Assembly (NCBI GenBank): GCA_016714015.1 | Contig: JADJNZ010000004.1 | Span: forward strand, 1-64,000 | DNA from: Gemmatimonadota bacterium | GTDB lineage: Bacteria > Gemmatimonadota > Gemmatimonadetes > Gemmatimonadales > Gemmatimonadaceae | Reading direction: 5' to 3' | Length of the DNA: 64,000 bases | Part shown: positions 46,139-54,156 of the stretch, piece by piece | Layout of the letters: every line of letters begins with the position of its first letter | How positions within the stretch are numbered: the stretch's first letter is position 1 | Notes under the pieces: generated by a model | What the model was told of the DNA's origin: nothing | The model's input: only the letters and a program-made list of their open reading frames with translations | Databases searched by the model: none | Program-made: the position numbers and the translations under genes

Positions 46139-47967
46139 GCTGGATCCGCTGGAAGGCCCTCATCCCGCTCGTCGTCCTGCTCGCCGTCGTCATCGGCGGG
46201 ACCATCCTGTTCCTTGACCCCGCCGTGCGACGCGGCATCGAAGCGGGCGGCACCGCCGCCGTCGGGGCCAAGGTCGATCTCGCGAAGGCGCATGTCGGCG
46301 TCCTCGATGGACACGTCACGCTCTCGGGTCTCGCCGTCACCGACCCGTCGAAGCCGATGACGAACCTCTTCGAGGCCGAGGCGATCGTCTTCGACGTCGG
46401 GATCCTGCCCGCGCTCGAAGGGAAGGTCGTCGTCGATACCGTCGCGGCGCGCGGCATCCGCTTCGGCACGCCGCGCAAGACGTCGGGCGCGATCCCCCGT
46501 GATCCGTCCCCCGAGGACGGCGAGCCGGGCGCCGTGCAGAAGATCGTCGACGACTGGATGGCGCAGGTGAAGGTGCCGCCGCTCTCGCTCTCCACGCTCA
46601 CGCAGACGGTGAACGTCGAGGCGATCTCGGCCGAGAGTCTCGCGACGCTGCGCGCGGCGCTCGCGGTGCGCTCGTACGCCGACACGGCGCGCGACCGCTT
46701 CACGAGCGGCATCCGCTCCCTCGACCCCCGTCCGACGATCGATTCGGCCGAAGCCCTCGCGAAGCGGCTCAAGAGCGCCAACCTCCGCACGCTCGGCATC
46801 GCCGGCGCGCGGCAGGCCGTGACGGACGTGCGCCGCACGCTCCGCGACCTCGAGGCGCTCAACACGAAGCTCAAGACGTTCGAGGCGACCACCAAGGCCG
46901 ACGTCGATTCGCTCGGCGACCGCGTCGAGGCCATCGGCCGCGCGCGTGCGACGGACTACGCGTATGCGCGCGGCCTGTTGCGTCTCCCCACGTTCGAGAT
47001 CCCGGCGATCGGACCGCAGCTCTTCTCGGGACTCATCGCCGAGAAGGTCGGGCCCGTGATGTACTGGGTGAACATGGCCGAGCAGTACATCCCGCCCGGC
47101 CTCGAGCGACAGATGCAGAAGGGACCGGAACGGGTCCGCGCGAGCGGCACGACGGTCCTCTTCCCGAAGGAGAAGGTCTACCCGACCTTCCTCGCGCGCC
47201 TCGCCGAGCTCTCGCTCGCGATCGGCGGCGAGGGGGCGGCGGCGGGCGAGTACGAGGCGCGCCTCGTCGGTGTCACCACGCAGCCGGCGATCTACGGCTC
47301 GCCGACGCGGTTCCTCGTGAGCCGTGCGGCCGGCAAGGTCGGACCGCGCGACGCCCGCATCAGTGGCTCGCTCGACCATCGTGGCGCGCCGGTGCGGGAT
47401 TCGCTCGCCGCACGCCTCTCCGGCTTCCCGCTCCCCACCATGCCGCTCGCCGGACTCGGCGCGACCGTCGCGCTAGGTGATGGCACCTCCGAGCTCGTAC
47501 TCGCCCGCGAGGGCGACCGGCTCGGCGGCCGCTGGCTCTGGCGGTCGACGGCGGTGACCTGGACGCGCGACACCACGTCGCAGCCGCGCGCCACCTCGCC
47601 GGCGATGCGCCTCGTGGAGGACGCGCTCTGGCGCGCCGTGGCGCGGATCGATTCGGTCGAGATCGAGGCGCGGTTCTCGGGCTCGGTGACCGCGCCGTCG
47701 CTCGCCGTGCGCACCAACATCGCGGACGCGGTCGCGGGGGCGCTCAAGGCGCAGCTCGGCGAGGAAGTGCGCCGCGCCGAGGCGCAGGTGCGCGCCAAGG
47801 TCGACGCGCTCGTGGACCAGAAGGCCCGCGAGGCCCGCGCCTACGCCGACGGCATCAAGGCACAGGCCGAGACGCGGATCGCCGAGGAGCGCACGAAGCT
47901 CGAGGCGCAGAAGGCCGCGCTCGAGGCGCGGCTGCGGGACCTCGTGCGCATCCCCGGGATCGGCTGA
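46135..47967 (+). CDS. TIGR03545-family envelope protein
   Basis: A 610-residue protein with one N-terminal membrane helix (ALIPLVVLLAVVIGGTILFL) and a large periplasmic part. It begins like AsmA-type proteins (VGAKVDLAKAHVGVLDGHVTLSGLAVTDPSKPMTNLFEAEAIVFDVGILPALEGKVVVDTV), followed by a helical centre and beta-rich C-terminal region, then a coiled coil (RAEAQVRAKVDALVDQKAREARAYADGIKAQAETRIAEERTKLEAQ). Family TIGR03545 is always found beside TIGR03546. The AsmA-like start suggests lipid handling between membranes, which is inference. ATGA overlap with the upstream gene couples their translation. Confidence 0.83.
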   Translation: MSWIRWKALIPLVVLLAVVIGGTILFLDPAVRRGIEAGGTAAVGAKVDLAKAHVGVLDGHVTLSGLAVTDPSKPMTNLFEAEAIVFDVGILPALEGKVVVDTVAARGIRFGTPRKTSGAIPRDPSPEDGEPGAVQKIVDDWMAQVKVPPLSLSTLTQTVNVEAISAESLATLRAALAVRSYADTARDRFTSGIRSLDPRPTIDSAEALAKRLKSANLRTLGIAGARQAVTDVRRTLRDLEALNTKLKTFEATTKADVDSLGDRVEAIGRARATDYAYARGLLRLPTFEIPAIGPQLFSGLIAEKVGPVMYWVNMAEQYIPPGLERQMQKGPERVRASGTTVLFPKEKVYPTFLARLAELSLAIGGEGAAAGEYEARLVGVTTQPAIYGSPTRFLVSRAAGKVGPRDARISGSLDHRGAPVRDSLAARLSGFPLPTMPLAGLGATVALGDGTSELVLAREGDRLGGRWLWRSTAVTWTRDTTSQPRATSPAMRLVEDALWRAVARIDSVEIEARFSGSVTAPSLAVRTNIADAVAGALKAQLGEEVRRAEAQVRAKVDALVDQKAREARAYADGIKAQAETRIAEERTKLEAQKAALEARLRDLVRIPGIG

Positions 47968-47977
47968 GGCGAAGTGA

Positions 47978-49234
47978 TCATGGCACGATCCTCCAGAAGG
48001 CGATGCCGCTCGCCTGCTGTCCGATGTCGGCGGTGCCGACCTTCGCCCGCGCCGCGAGGTCGAAGACGTCCACGCGGCCCGGCATCGCACCCTGCCCCTC
48101 GCTCGTGACGAAGGCGTAGCGCGAATCGCTCGACATCGCCACGCCATGCGCGAGGATGTTCGTCGTCGGGATCTGCGCGACGCTCGTGCCCGAGGCGATG
48201 TCGAAGATCTCGACCTTGTTCCCCTGCTTGAGCGAGGCGACGAGGTACTTGCCGTCGGGCGAGACGCCGAGGTTGTAGGGGCCGCGGCCCGTCTTGAACT
48301 TGCGCGTCACCGTCCAGGTGTCGCGCGCGATCTCGAGGATCACGTCGGCCTTGTTGCAGGCGACGTAGATGTGCGCGCCGGTCACGGACGGCTGCGCCCA
48401 GGTCGGCGAGCAGGTCTGCGGCTCCATCTGCATCTTGTGGCCTTCCATCGCGAGATAGCCGACCTGGGCCGGGTCCGACGTCGCGCCGTTCGAGACGCGC
48501 TTCGCGCCGTCGATCCACATCTGCAGCATGTCGTCCCCCTCGGGCGCGAGGGGCCCTTCCTTGCCCACCGCGACGGAGAAGCGGCGACTCACCTTCAGCG
48601 TCTTCGTGTCGATCTCCACCAGCTGGTCATCCATCATGCAGCCCGAGTACTGCAGGCGACCGTCCGGCGAGACGCGGCTGCCGTGCGGCATGGTGCAGGT
48701 GACGATGCGCGCCACCTCGGTCATGGTCGGGACGTAGACCACCGACTGCGACGACGGGACCATGTCGCCGTGCAGGTTGAAGTTCGCCGAGAACATGTAG
48801 CGGCCGTCCGGGGTCACGTCGAGCGACGCCGGGAAGGCCCCGAGGAGCACCCCCGGGGCGACGAGCGTGTCGGGGCCGAGGGCGTACACCCAGTACTTGC
48901 CGTCGGGGAAGCCGTGGCCGGTGGTCATGTGGAGGAACTGGCCGTCGGCGGAGATCGCGAGGCCGTGCGGGCCCTCCATCTCGGCCGCCATCTCCCCCAC
49001 GACGATCTCCCGCTCGACGGCGGTGCCGCCCGGGCCGAACCGGACGCGGTAGATCTTGTCCGCGCTCTCGGCCCCCGCGTAGACGTAGTAGGTCGCGGTC
49101 GGCGGCGCGGGGCGGGCAGGCGCGGCGGCCGGCCCCTGCGCGCCGAGGGGGAGGAGGGGGAGGGCCGCGGCCAGCGCGGCGGGAAGGGAGAGCCAACCCT
49201 TCGTCAGGTTGCGGCGTACGGGATTCCGATGCAT
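47978..49234 (-). CDS. Secreted YncE-like beta-propeller protein
   Basis: A 418-residue secreted protein with a signal peptide (SLPAALAAALPLLPLGAQ). A seven-bladed YVTN/YncE-like propeller follows: GPHGLAISADGQFLHMTTG, SLDVTPDGRYMFSANFN, HGSRVSPDGRLQYSGCM, GPYNLGVSPDGKYLVASL, HGVAMSSDSRYAFVTSEG. The ATG at 49234 is preceded by AAGGA about 7 bp upstream, which decides against the upstream in-frame start at 49264. It is divergent from the LVIVD-repeat gene with a 48-bp shared intergenic region, suggesting co-regulation. Ligand unknown; related proteins bind metal-cofactor or peptidoglycan partners. Confidence 0.82.
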   Translation of the reverse strand: MHRNPVRRNLTKGWLSLPAALAAALPLLPLGAQGPAAAPARPAPPTATYYVYAGAESADKIYRVRFGPGGTAVEREIVVGEMAAEMEGPHGLAISADGQFLHMTTGHGFPDGKYWVYALGPDTLVAPGVLLGAFPASLDVTPDGRYMFSANFNLHGDMVPSSQSVVYVPTMTEVARIVTCTMPHGSRVSPDGRLQYSGCMMDDQLVEIDTKTLKVSRRFSVAVGKEGPLAPEGDDMLQMWIDGAKRVSNGATSDPAQVGYLAMEGHKMQMEPQTCSPTWAQPSVTGAHIYVACNKADVILEIARDTWTVTRKFKTGRGPYNLGVSPDGKYLVASLKQGNKVEIFDIASGTSVAQIPTTNILAHGVAMSSDSRYAFVTSEGQGAMPGRVDVFDLAARAKVGTADIGQQASGIAFWRIVP

Positions 49235-49282
49235 CGTCTCATCCTTGCTGAGTCGGCCAACCATCCGCGGAGCACCTCTGCC

Positions 49283-51343
49283 ATGAAGATGTTAACACCG
49301 CGCCGTCGTATCGTCACGCACGCCCTCCTCGTCGCGTTGAGCGCCGCCGCGGTCGCCCCGCTGGGCGCCCAGCAGGCCGGCGGTGCCGCCCCCGTCGCGG
49401 CGGCGCGGCTCGTCGCCGAGCCGGCGTCGCTGACGCTCAAGGCCGGGCAGTCCGCGCCCATCAAGTTCCGCGCCTTCGACGCGGCAGGGAAGGAGATCCC
49501 GAACCCCCTCGTGCAGGTGCGCTCGGCGAGCCGGTCGGTCCGGTTCACCGATACCGAGGTGACCGCGACGGCGGCGGGCCGGTTCGAGGCGACCGCGATG
49601 ACGATGGGGGCGAACAACACCCCCGTCACGCTCACCATCCCGATCAACGTCACCTGGCCGGCCCTCACGCGGATCGAGATCGCCGCCGGCGCCGGCCCGC
49701 TCTATGCCGGCCTCACGCAGTCGCAGAAGCTCAAGGGCTTCCACGCCGACAACAGCGAGCGCACCGGACTCACCGCCACCTGGCGGACGTCGGATGCCAA
49801 GATCGCCACGGTCAACCGCTTCGGCGACCTGACCGCGCTGGCGCCGGGGGCCGTGACGGTCACCGCCGAGGCCGAAGGGGTCCGCGCGACGCGGAGCTAC
49901 ACCGTGACCGCCAACCCGGTCGCGAAGCTCGAGATCGGCATCGCCGAGTCGCAGATGCGCACCGGCGACGTGATCCACCTCAAGGCGACCGCGCGCCGCG
50001 CGAACGGGCAGGTGGTGGCCGACGCGCCGGTGACGTGGAGCTACACCTACGTGCCCGACGATTCGATCGCCCCGGCCGGTCTCCCCGGCGGCGCGGGCAT
50101 GGTGCAGTTCGACCGCTTCGCGGCGAACTATCCCGGTCGCTACACGCTGCTCGCGCAGTCGGGCGGCGCGTACGCGCAGTGGGCGATCCAGGTGAACCCG
50201 CGCGACGTGCGGCAGCGCATCGAGGTGACGAGCCGCGGCAACATCAACACCACGCACACCTCGGATCTCTGGCCGTGGACCGGCAAGAACGGGCGCGACT
50301 ACGTGCTCGTCGGCACCTGGGGCGGCGATGGCTGGGCGATCGTGTTCGACATCACCGACATGGACAACATCGTCAAGACCGACTCGGTCCGCGTCGATGC
50401 CCGCACCATCAATGACGTCACCATCTCGCCCGACGGCCGCTACGGCGTGCTCTCGCGCGAGGGCGCGTCGAACCGCGTGAACGGCGTCGTGATCCTCGAC
50501 CTCGCCGACCCGGCGCACCCGAAGATCGCCTCGACGTTCGACCAGGAGCTCACCGGCGGCGTGCACAACATGTTCGCCCAGAACGACTACCTGTTCGCGG
50601 TCTCGGGCGGCAGCAAGTACGTCATCATCGACGTGCGCGACATCTACAAGCCCAAGTACGTGAGCGAGTACCGCCATCCGAACGCGCGCATCCATGACCT
50701 CTGGGTCCGCGATGGCATCGCCTACTCGGCGCAGGGCGGCGTGGGCGTCGTGGTCGTGGACGTCGGCAACGGCCGGTACGGCGGCTCGATCGAGCAGCCG
50801 AAGCTCATCACGACCTACAAGGTGAACTCGGGCCACGAGATCTACCCGTACTTCCAGCAGAAGACCGGCCGCACCTACCTCTTCATCGGTGACGAGGAGA
50901 TGAGCCGCCGCGGTCGCGTGTGGGAGGGGACGCAGTACTCGCTCGCCGGCCCCGATGGCAAGCCGCCGCGCAACGGCATCGCGCAGACGTCGGGTGGCTA
51001 CACGCACATCGTGGACTTCACCGATCCGCTCAACCCGCTCCCGGTGGGCCGTTACCACCTCGAGGACTACGGGTCGCACGACATCATCGTCGAGGACGAC
51101 ATCCTGTACCAGGCGTACTACGACGGTGGTGTGCGCGTGGTGGACGTCTCCGGCGAGCTGATGGGGAACCTCACCGACCAGAACCGCGAGATCGCCGTCT
51201 TCAAGCCGTACGACCCGGACGCCTACACCCCGAACGCGCCGTTCGTGATGAACGCGATGCCGTGGAAGGGCCGCGTGCTCTTCACCGACTTCAACTCGGG
51301 ACTCTGGGCGGCGAAGCTCATCCCGAAGCCGGTGGTACAGTAG
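49283..51343 (+). CDS. Secreted protein with Ig-like and LVIVD-repeat propeller domains
   Basis: A 686-residue secreted protein. A signal peptide (HALLVALSAAAVAPLGAQ) is followed by two or three Ig-like/BIG2 domains (LVAEPASLTLKAGQSAPIKFRAFDAAGKEI, TATWRTSDAKIATVNRFGDLTALAPGAVTVTAEAEGV) and, from about residue 320, a propeller of LVIVD repeats: GVVILDLADPAHPKIASTFD, KYVIIDVRDIYKPKYVSEYRHP, GVGVVVVDVGNG, THIVDFTDPLNPLPVGRYHL, GVRVVDVSGELMG. These repeat proteins are presumed cell-surface binding scaffolds. It is divergently transcribed from the YncE-like gene and followed by a hairpin element. Confidence 0.85.
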   Translation: MKMLTPRRRIVTHALLVALSAAAVAPLGAQQAGGAAPVAAARLVAEPASLTLKAGQSAPIKFRAFDAAGKEIPNPLVQVRSASRSVRFTDTEVTATAAGRFEATAMTMGANNTPVTLTIPINVTWPALTRIEIAAGAGPLYAGLTQSQKLKGFHADNSERTGLTATWRTSDAKIATVNRFGDLTALAPGAVTVTAEAEGVRATRSYTVTANPVAKLEIGIAESQMRTGDVIHLKATARRANGQVVADAPVTWSYTYVPDDSIAPAGLPGGAGMVQFDRFAANYPGRYTLLAQSGGAYAQWAIQVNPRDVRQRIEVTSRGNINTTHTSDLWPWTGKNGRDYVLVGTWGGDGWAIVFDITDMDNIVKTDSVRVDARTINDVTISPDGRYGVLSREGASNRVNGVVILDLADPAHPKIASTFDQELTGGVHNMFAQNDYLFAVSGGSKYVIIDVRDIYKPKYVSEYRHPNARIHDLWVRDGIAYSAQGGVGVVVVDVGNGRYGGSIEQPKLITTYKVNSGHEIYPYFQQKTGRTYLFIGDEEMSRRGRVWEGTQYSLAGPDGKPPRNGIAQTSGGYTHIVDFTDPLNPLPVGRYHLEDYGSHDIIVEDDILYQAYYDGGVRVVDVSGELMGNLTDQNREIAVFKPYDPDAYTPNAPFVMNAMPWKGRVLFTDFNSGLWAAKLIPKPVVQ

Positions 51344-51428
51344 AAGGCTGAAGGTGGAAGGATGAAGGTGGGGGTGGGTACCGGGCTCCGAGCCTGGTAC
51401 CCACTTTCAACTTTCATCCTTCAGCCTT
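51344..51428. repeat. Imperfect inverted repeat after the LVIVD gene
   Basis: AAGGCTGAAGGTGGAAGGATGAA... running to GGTGGGTACC (51344-51382) is complementary, with one 5-bp indel and a few mismatches, to GGTACCCACTTTCAACTTTCATCCTTCAGCCTT (51396-51428, given here only as ends GGTACCCAC and TTCAGCCTT). The 13-nt centre GGGCTCCGAGCCT can pair further. Purine-rich arms with AAGGATGAA motifs are unlike the surrounding coding DNA. It could end transcription of the LVIVD gene or be an intergenic mobile repeat. Confidence 0.6.
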
Positions 51429-51466
51429 CATCTTTGGCGGCAGCTCTCTCCCCCCAACGCGCCCCC

Positions 51467-52294
51467 ATGCAGCCCGTCGTCGATTACTTCAGCACCATCC
51501 CGAGCTCCCACCGCGCCCTGATCCTCGCGGGCGGGATCGCCTTCTTCTGGATCTGGGAGAGCGCGGCGCCGCTCTTCGCGTTCCAGTACCGGAAGTGGCC
51601 GCACGCGCTGGTGAACTTCTTCTTCACCGCGACGACCATCGTCGTGAACTTCCTGCTCGCCTTCGTGCTGCTCATGGGGTCGGAGTGGGCGGTCGCGCGC
51701 GGGATCGGGGTGCTCGGCTGGATGCCCGGGCTCCCGCTCTGGGGCCAGATGGTCGTGGGGCTGCTCCTGCTCGACCTCGTGGGCGCGTGGCTGGCGCACT
51801 TCGTGGAGCACAAGACGCCGCTCCTCTGGCGGCTCCACCTCATCCATCACAGCGACACGCACATCGATACGACCACCGCCAACCGCCATCACCCCGGCGA
51901 GAGCGTGGTGCGCTTCGTGTTCACGCTCCTGGCTGTCGTGGTCGCCGGGGCGCCGATGTGGCTCGTCTTCCTGTACCAGAGCCTGAGCGTGGTCCTGAGC
52001 CAGTTCAACCACGCCAACATCGCGCTTCCGCCGGCCCTCGACCGGGCGCTGAGCTGGGTGATCGTGAGCCCGGACATGCACAAGGTCCACCACCACTACG
52101 TGCTGCCGTACACCGACTCCAACTATGGGAACGTCTTCTCGGTGTGGGACCGGCTGTTCGGCACCTATATGGATATGGACCGCGCGCGCCTGGTGTACGG
52201 GGTGGACACGCACTTGGACCCGTCCGAACACACCACGGTCGGGGCGCTTCTGACGATGCCGCTGCGCCCCGGGACGAAGTCCAAGGGCGCCTGA
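51467..52294 (+). CDS. Sterol-desaturase-family (fatty-acid-hydroxylase-like) membrane protein
   Basis: A 275-residue integral membrane di-iron oxygenase of the fatty acid hydroxylase superfamily. Four hydrophobic regions surround the His motifs HFVEH (about 121-125), RLHLIHHSDTH (HxxHH), and HKVHHHYVLP (H-x-x-HH) near 205. Members insert hydroxyls or double bonds into lipids or carotenoids using O2. Start at 51467 gives the typical N-terminus; an upstream in-frame ATG (51362) would lie in the inverted repeat. It directly precedes the bchE operon (149-bp gap) but its role there is not shown. Confidence 0.88.
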   Translation: MQPVVDYFSTIPSSHRALILAGGIAFFWIWESAAPLFAFQYRKWPHALVNFFFTATTIVVNFLLAFVLLMGSEWAVARGIGVLGWMPGLPLWGQMVVGLLLLDLVGAWLAHFVEHKTPLLWRLHLIHHSDTHIDTTTANRHHPGESVVRFVFTLLAVVVAGAPMWLVFLYQSLSVVLSQFNHANIALPPALDRALSWVIVSPDMHKVHHHYVLPYTDSNYGNVFSVWDRLFGTYMDMDRARLVYGVDTHLDPSEHTTVGALLTMPLRPGTKSKGA

Positions 52295-52368
52295 TCCTTG
52301 CGCCTACAGACAATCCCTTAGTCCAATCCCCGACATGATTTAGCGGAGTTCTCCCTACTGCGGATGGG

Positions 52369-52420
52369 TGTGGGAAGTGACAGGTAAGCCCGTCAGAAAT
52401 ACTGTCACGAAAACCCGACA
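52369..52420 (+). promoter_or_regulatory. Putative PpsR/CrtJ-type operator upstream of bchE
   Basis: TGT-N12-ACA occurs perfectly at 52403-52420 (TGTCACGAAAACCCGACA), only 24 bp before the bchE ATG. A further TGT-N8-ACA lies at 52369-52382, and TGACAG at about 52378-52383 is inverted as CTGTCA at about 52402-52407. TGT-N12-ACA is the recognition pattern of the photosynthesis repressor PpsR/CrtJ, which acts on bch and crt promoters in purple bacteria. PpsR is not encoded in the window, so this is a site prediction only. The gap also lacks a good Shine-Dalgarno sequence. Confidence 0.4.
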
Positions 52421-52443
52421 CTCACGCTTTCGGACGCTCCCCC

Positions 52444-54156
52444 ATGCGGATCCTGCTCGTGCACCCCAACTATCACTCGGGCGGTGCGGAGATCGCGGGC
52501 AACTGGCCGCCAGCGTGGGTCGCCTACATCAGCGGCGCCCTCAAGAAGGCCGGCTTCACGAGCGTCCGGTTCATCGACGCCATGACCGATCACATCGATG
52601 ACGCCGGCCTCGAGGCCATCCTCCGCGCCGAGTCGCCGGACGTCATCATGTGCACGGCGATCACGCCGGCGATCTACAAGGCGCAGGAGACCATCAAGCT
52701 CGCCAAGCGGATCCACCCGAAGGCCGTCACGGTCCTCGGCGGCATCCACGGCACCTTCAGGTACGGCCAGGTGCTCGGCGAGTGCCCCGAGATCGACTAC
52801 ATCGTGCGCGGCGAGGGCGAGGAGGTCGTCGTCAACCTCGTCACGGCGCTCAGCCAGGGCCGCCTCCCCGCCGAGCGCGAATCGATCCAGGGCATCGCGT
52901 TCCTCAAGGACGGCCAGCACGTCGCGACCACGCCGCACCCGCCCATCCAGGACCTCGACTCGCTCACGCCCGACTGGGCGATCCTGAACTGGGACAAGTA
53001 CATCTACATCCCGCTCAACTGCCGGGTGGCGATCCCCAACTTCGCGCGCGGCTGCCCCTTCACCTGCAGCTTCTGCTCGCAGTGGAAGTTCTGGCGCACC
53101 TACCGCACGCGCGACCCGAAGAAGTTCGTCGACGAGATCGAGTACCTCGTGAAGCAGCACAACGTCGGCTTCTTCATCCTCGCCGACGAGGAGCCGACGA
53201 TCAACCGCAAGAAGTTCGTCGAGCTCTGCAACGAGCTCATCGCGCGGACCCTCGGCATCACCAGGGGCATCAACACGCGCGTGACCGACATCCTGCGCGA
53301 CGAGGAGCTGCTCCCGCTCTACCGCAAGGCGGGGCTCGTGCACGTCGCCCTCGGCACCGAGGCGGCCGCGCAGCTCAAGCTCGACCGCTTCAACAAGGAG
53401 ATCAAGGTCGAGCAGTCCAAGAAGGCCATCCAGCTCCTCCGCCAGAACGGCATCGTCACCGAGGCGCAGTTCATCGTCGGGCTCGAGAACGAGACCCCCG
53501 AGACGCTCGAGGAGACGTACAACATGGCGCAGGACTGGAAGCCGGACCTCGTCAACTGGAACTGCTACACGCCGTGGCCCTTCTCCGATCTCTTCCAGGA
53601 TCTCGGTGACAAGGTCGAGGTGCGCGACTACGCCAAGTACGACTTCGTGACGCCGATCATCCAGCCCGACGTGATGACGCGCGACGAGGTGCTGGCCGGC
53701 GTGCTCAAGAACTACCGGCGCTTCTACTTCAAGAAGGCGACCGGCGGCTATCTGTGGGACAAGGACCCGTACCGCCGGAAGTACCTGCGCGGCTGCCTCA
53801 AGGCCTACCTCAAGAGCGCGCTCGAGCGCCGCTGCTACGACCTCGGCCGCATCAACTACTGGGGCGCCGGCAAGGCCGACTGGCAGTTCGACGAGTCGAA
53901 GATCACGTCGAAGGAAGAGCTGGTGCGCCTTCGCACGAAGAAGGAGATCCAGCACATCCACGGGCAGTCCGCGGTCACCTGCAGCACGGCCCAGATGGTC
54001 TCGGTGGCCGGACACGAGCTGCCCGCCGACGACTTCATCGCCCCCAAGCGCTCGACGATGCGCCCCAAGCCGGCCGGCGGCACCGCGGTGATGCCCGACG
54101 AGAACGACCAGACCGACGCCGTCGCGGCCGCCACGGACGGCATCCGCGCATGCTGA
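52444..54156 (+). CDS. bchE: Anaerobic Mg-protoporphyrin IX monomethyl ester oxidative cyclase BchE
   Basis: A 570-residue radical-SAM/cobalamin enzyme. The N-terminal B12-binding domain starts RILLVHPNYHSGGAEIAGNW, which is nearly diagnostic for BchE; FIDAMTDHI and LGGIHGTFRYGQ follow. The radical SAM cluster motif is GCPFTCSFC with C204, C208 and C211; FILADEEPTINRKKF and ALGTEAAAQLKLDRFNKE follow, and a C-terminal BchE extension ends near 540. BchE forms the isocyclic E-ring of (bacterio)chlorophyll from Mg-protoporphyrin monomethyl ester without O2, using water as oxygen donor, SAM and B12. The stop overlaps hemN by 7 bp, so the genes are co-translated. It implies anoxygenic phototrophy in the lineage. 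Confidence 0.9.
   Translation: MRILLVHPNYHSGGAEIAGNWPPAWVAYISGALKKAGFTSVRFIDAMTDHIDDAGLEAILRAESPDVIMCTAITPAIYKAQETIKLAKRIHPKAVTVLGGIHGTFRYGQVLGECPEIDYIVRGEGEEVVVNLVTALSQGRLPAERESIQGIAFLKDGQHVATTPHPPIQDLDSLTPDWAILNWDKYIYIPLNCRVAIPNFARGCPFTCSFCSQWKFWRTYRTRDPKKFVDEIEYLVKQHNVGFFILADEEPTINRKKFVELCNELIARTLGITRGINTRVTDILRDEELLPLYRKAGLVHVALGTEAAAQLKLDRFNKEIKVEQSKKAIQLLRQNGIVTEAQFIVGLENETPETLEETYNMAQDWKPDLVNWNCYTPWPFSDLFQDLGDKVEVRDYAKYDFVTPIIQPDVMTRDEVLAGVLKNYRRFYFKKATGGYLWDKDPYRRKYLRGCLKAYLKSALERRCYDLGRINYWGAGKADWQFDESKITSKEELVRLRTKKEIQHIHGQSAVTCSTAQMVSVAGHELPADDFIAPKRSTMRPKPAGGTAVMPDENDQTDAVAAATDGIRAC

Noticed and set aside
52295..52443. Cobalamin riboswitch upstream of bchE, expected because BchE uses B12
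   Set aside because: No B12 box (GCCACTG-like) or matching stem arrangement is visible in this short leader.
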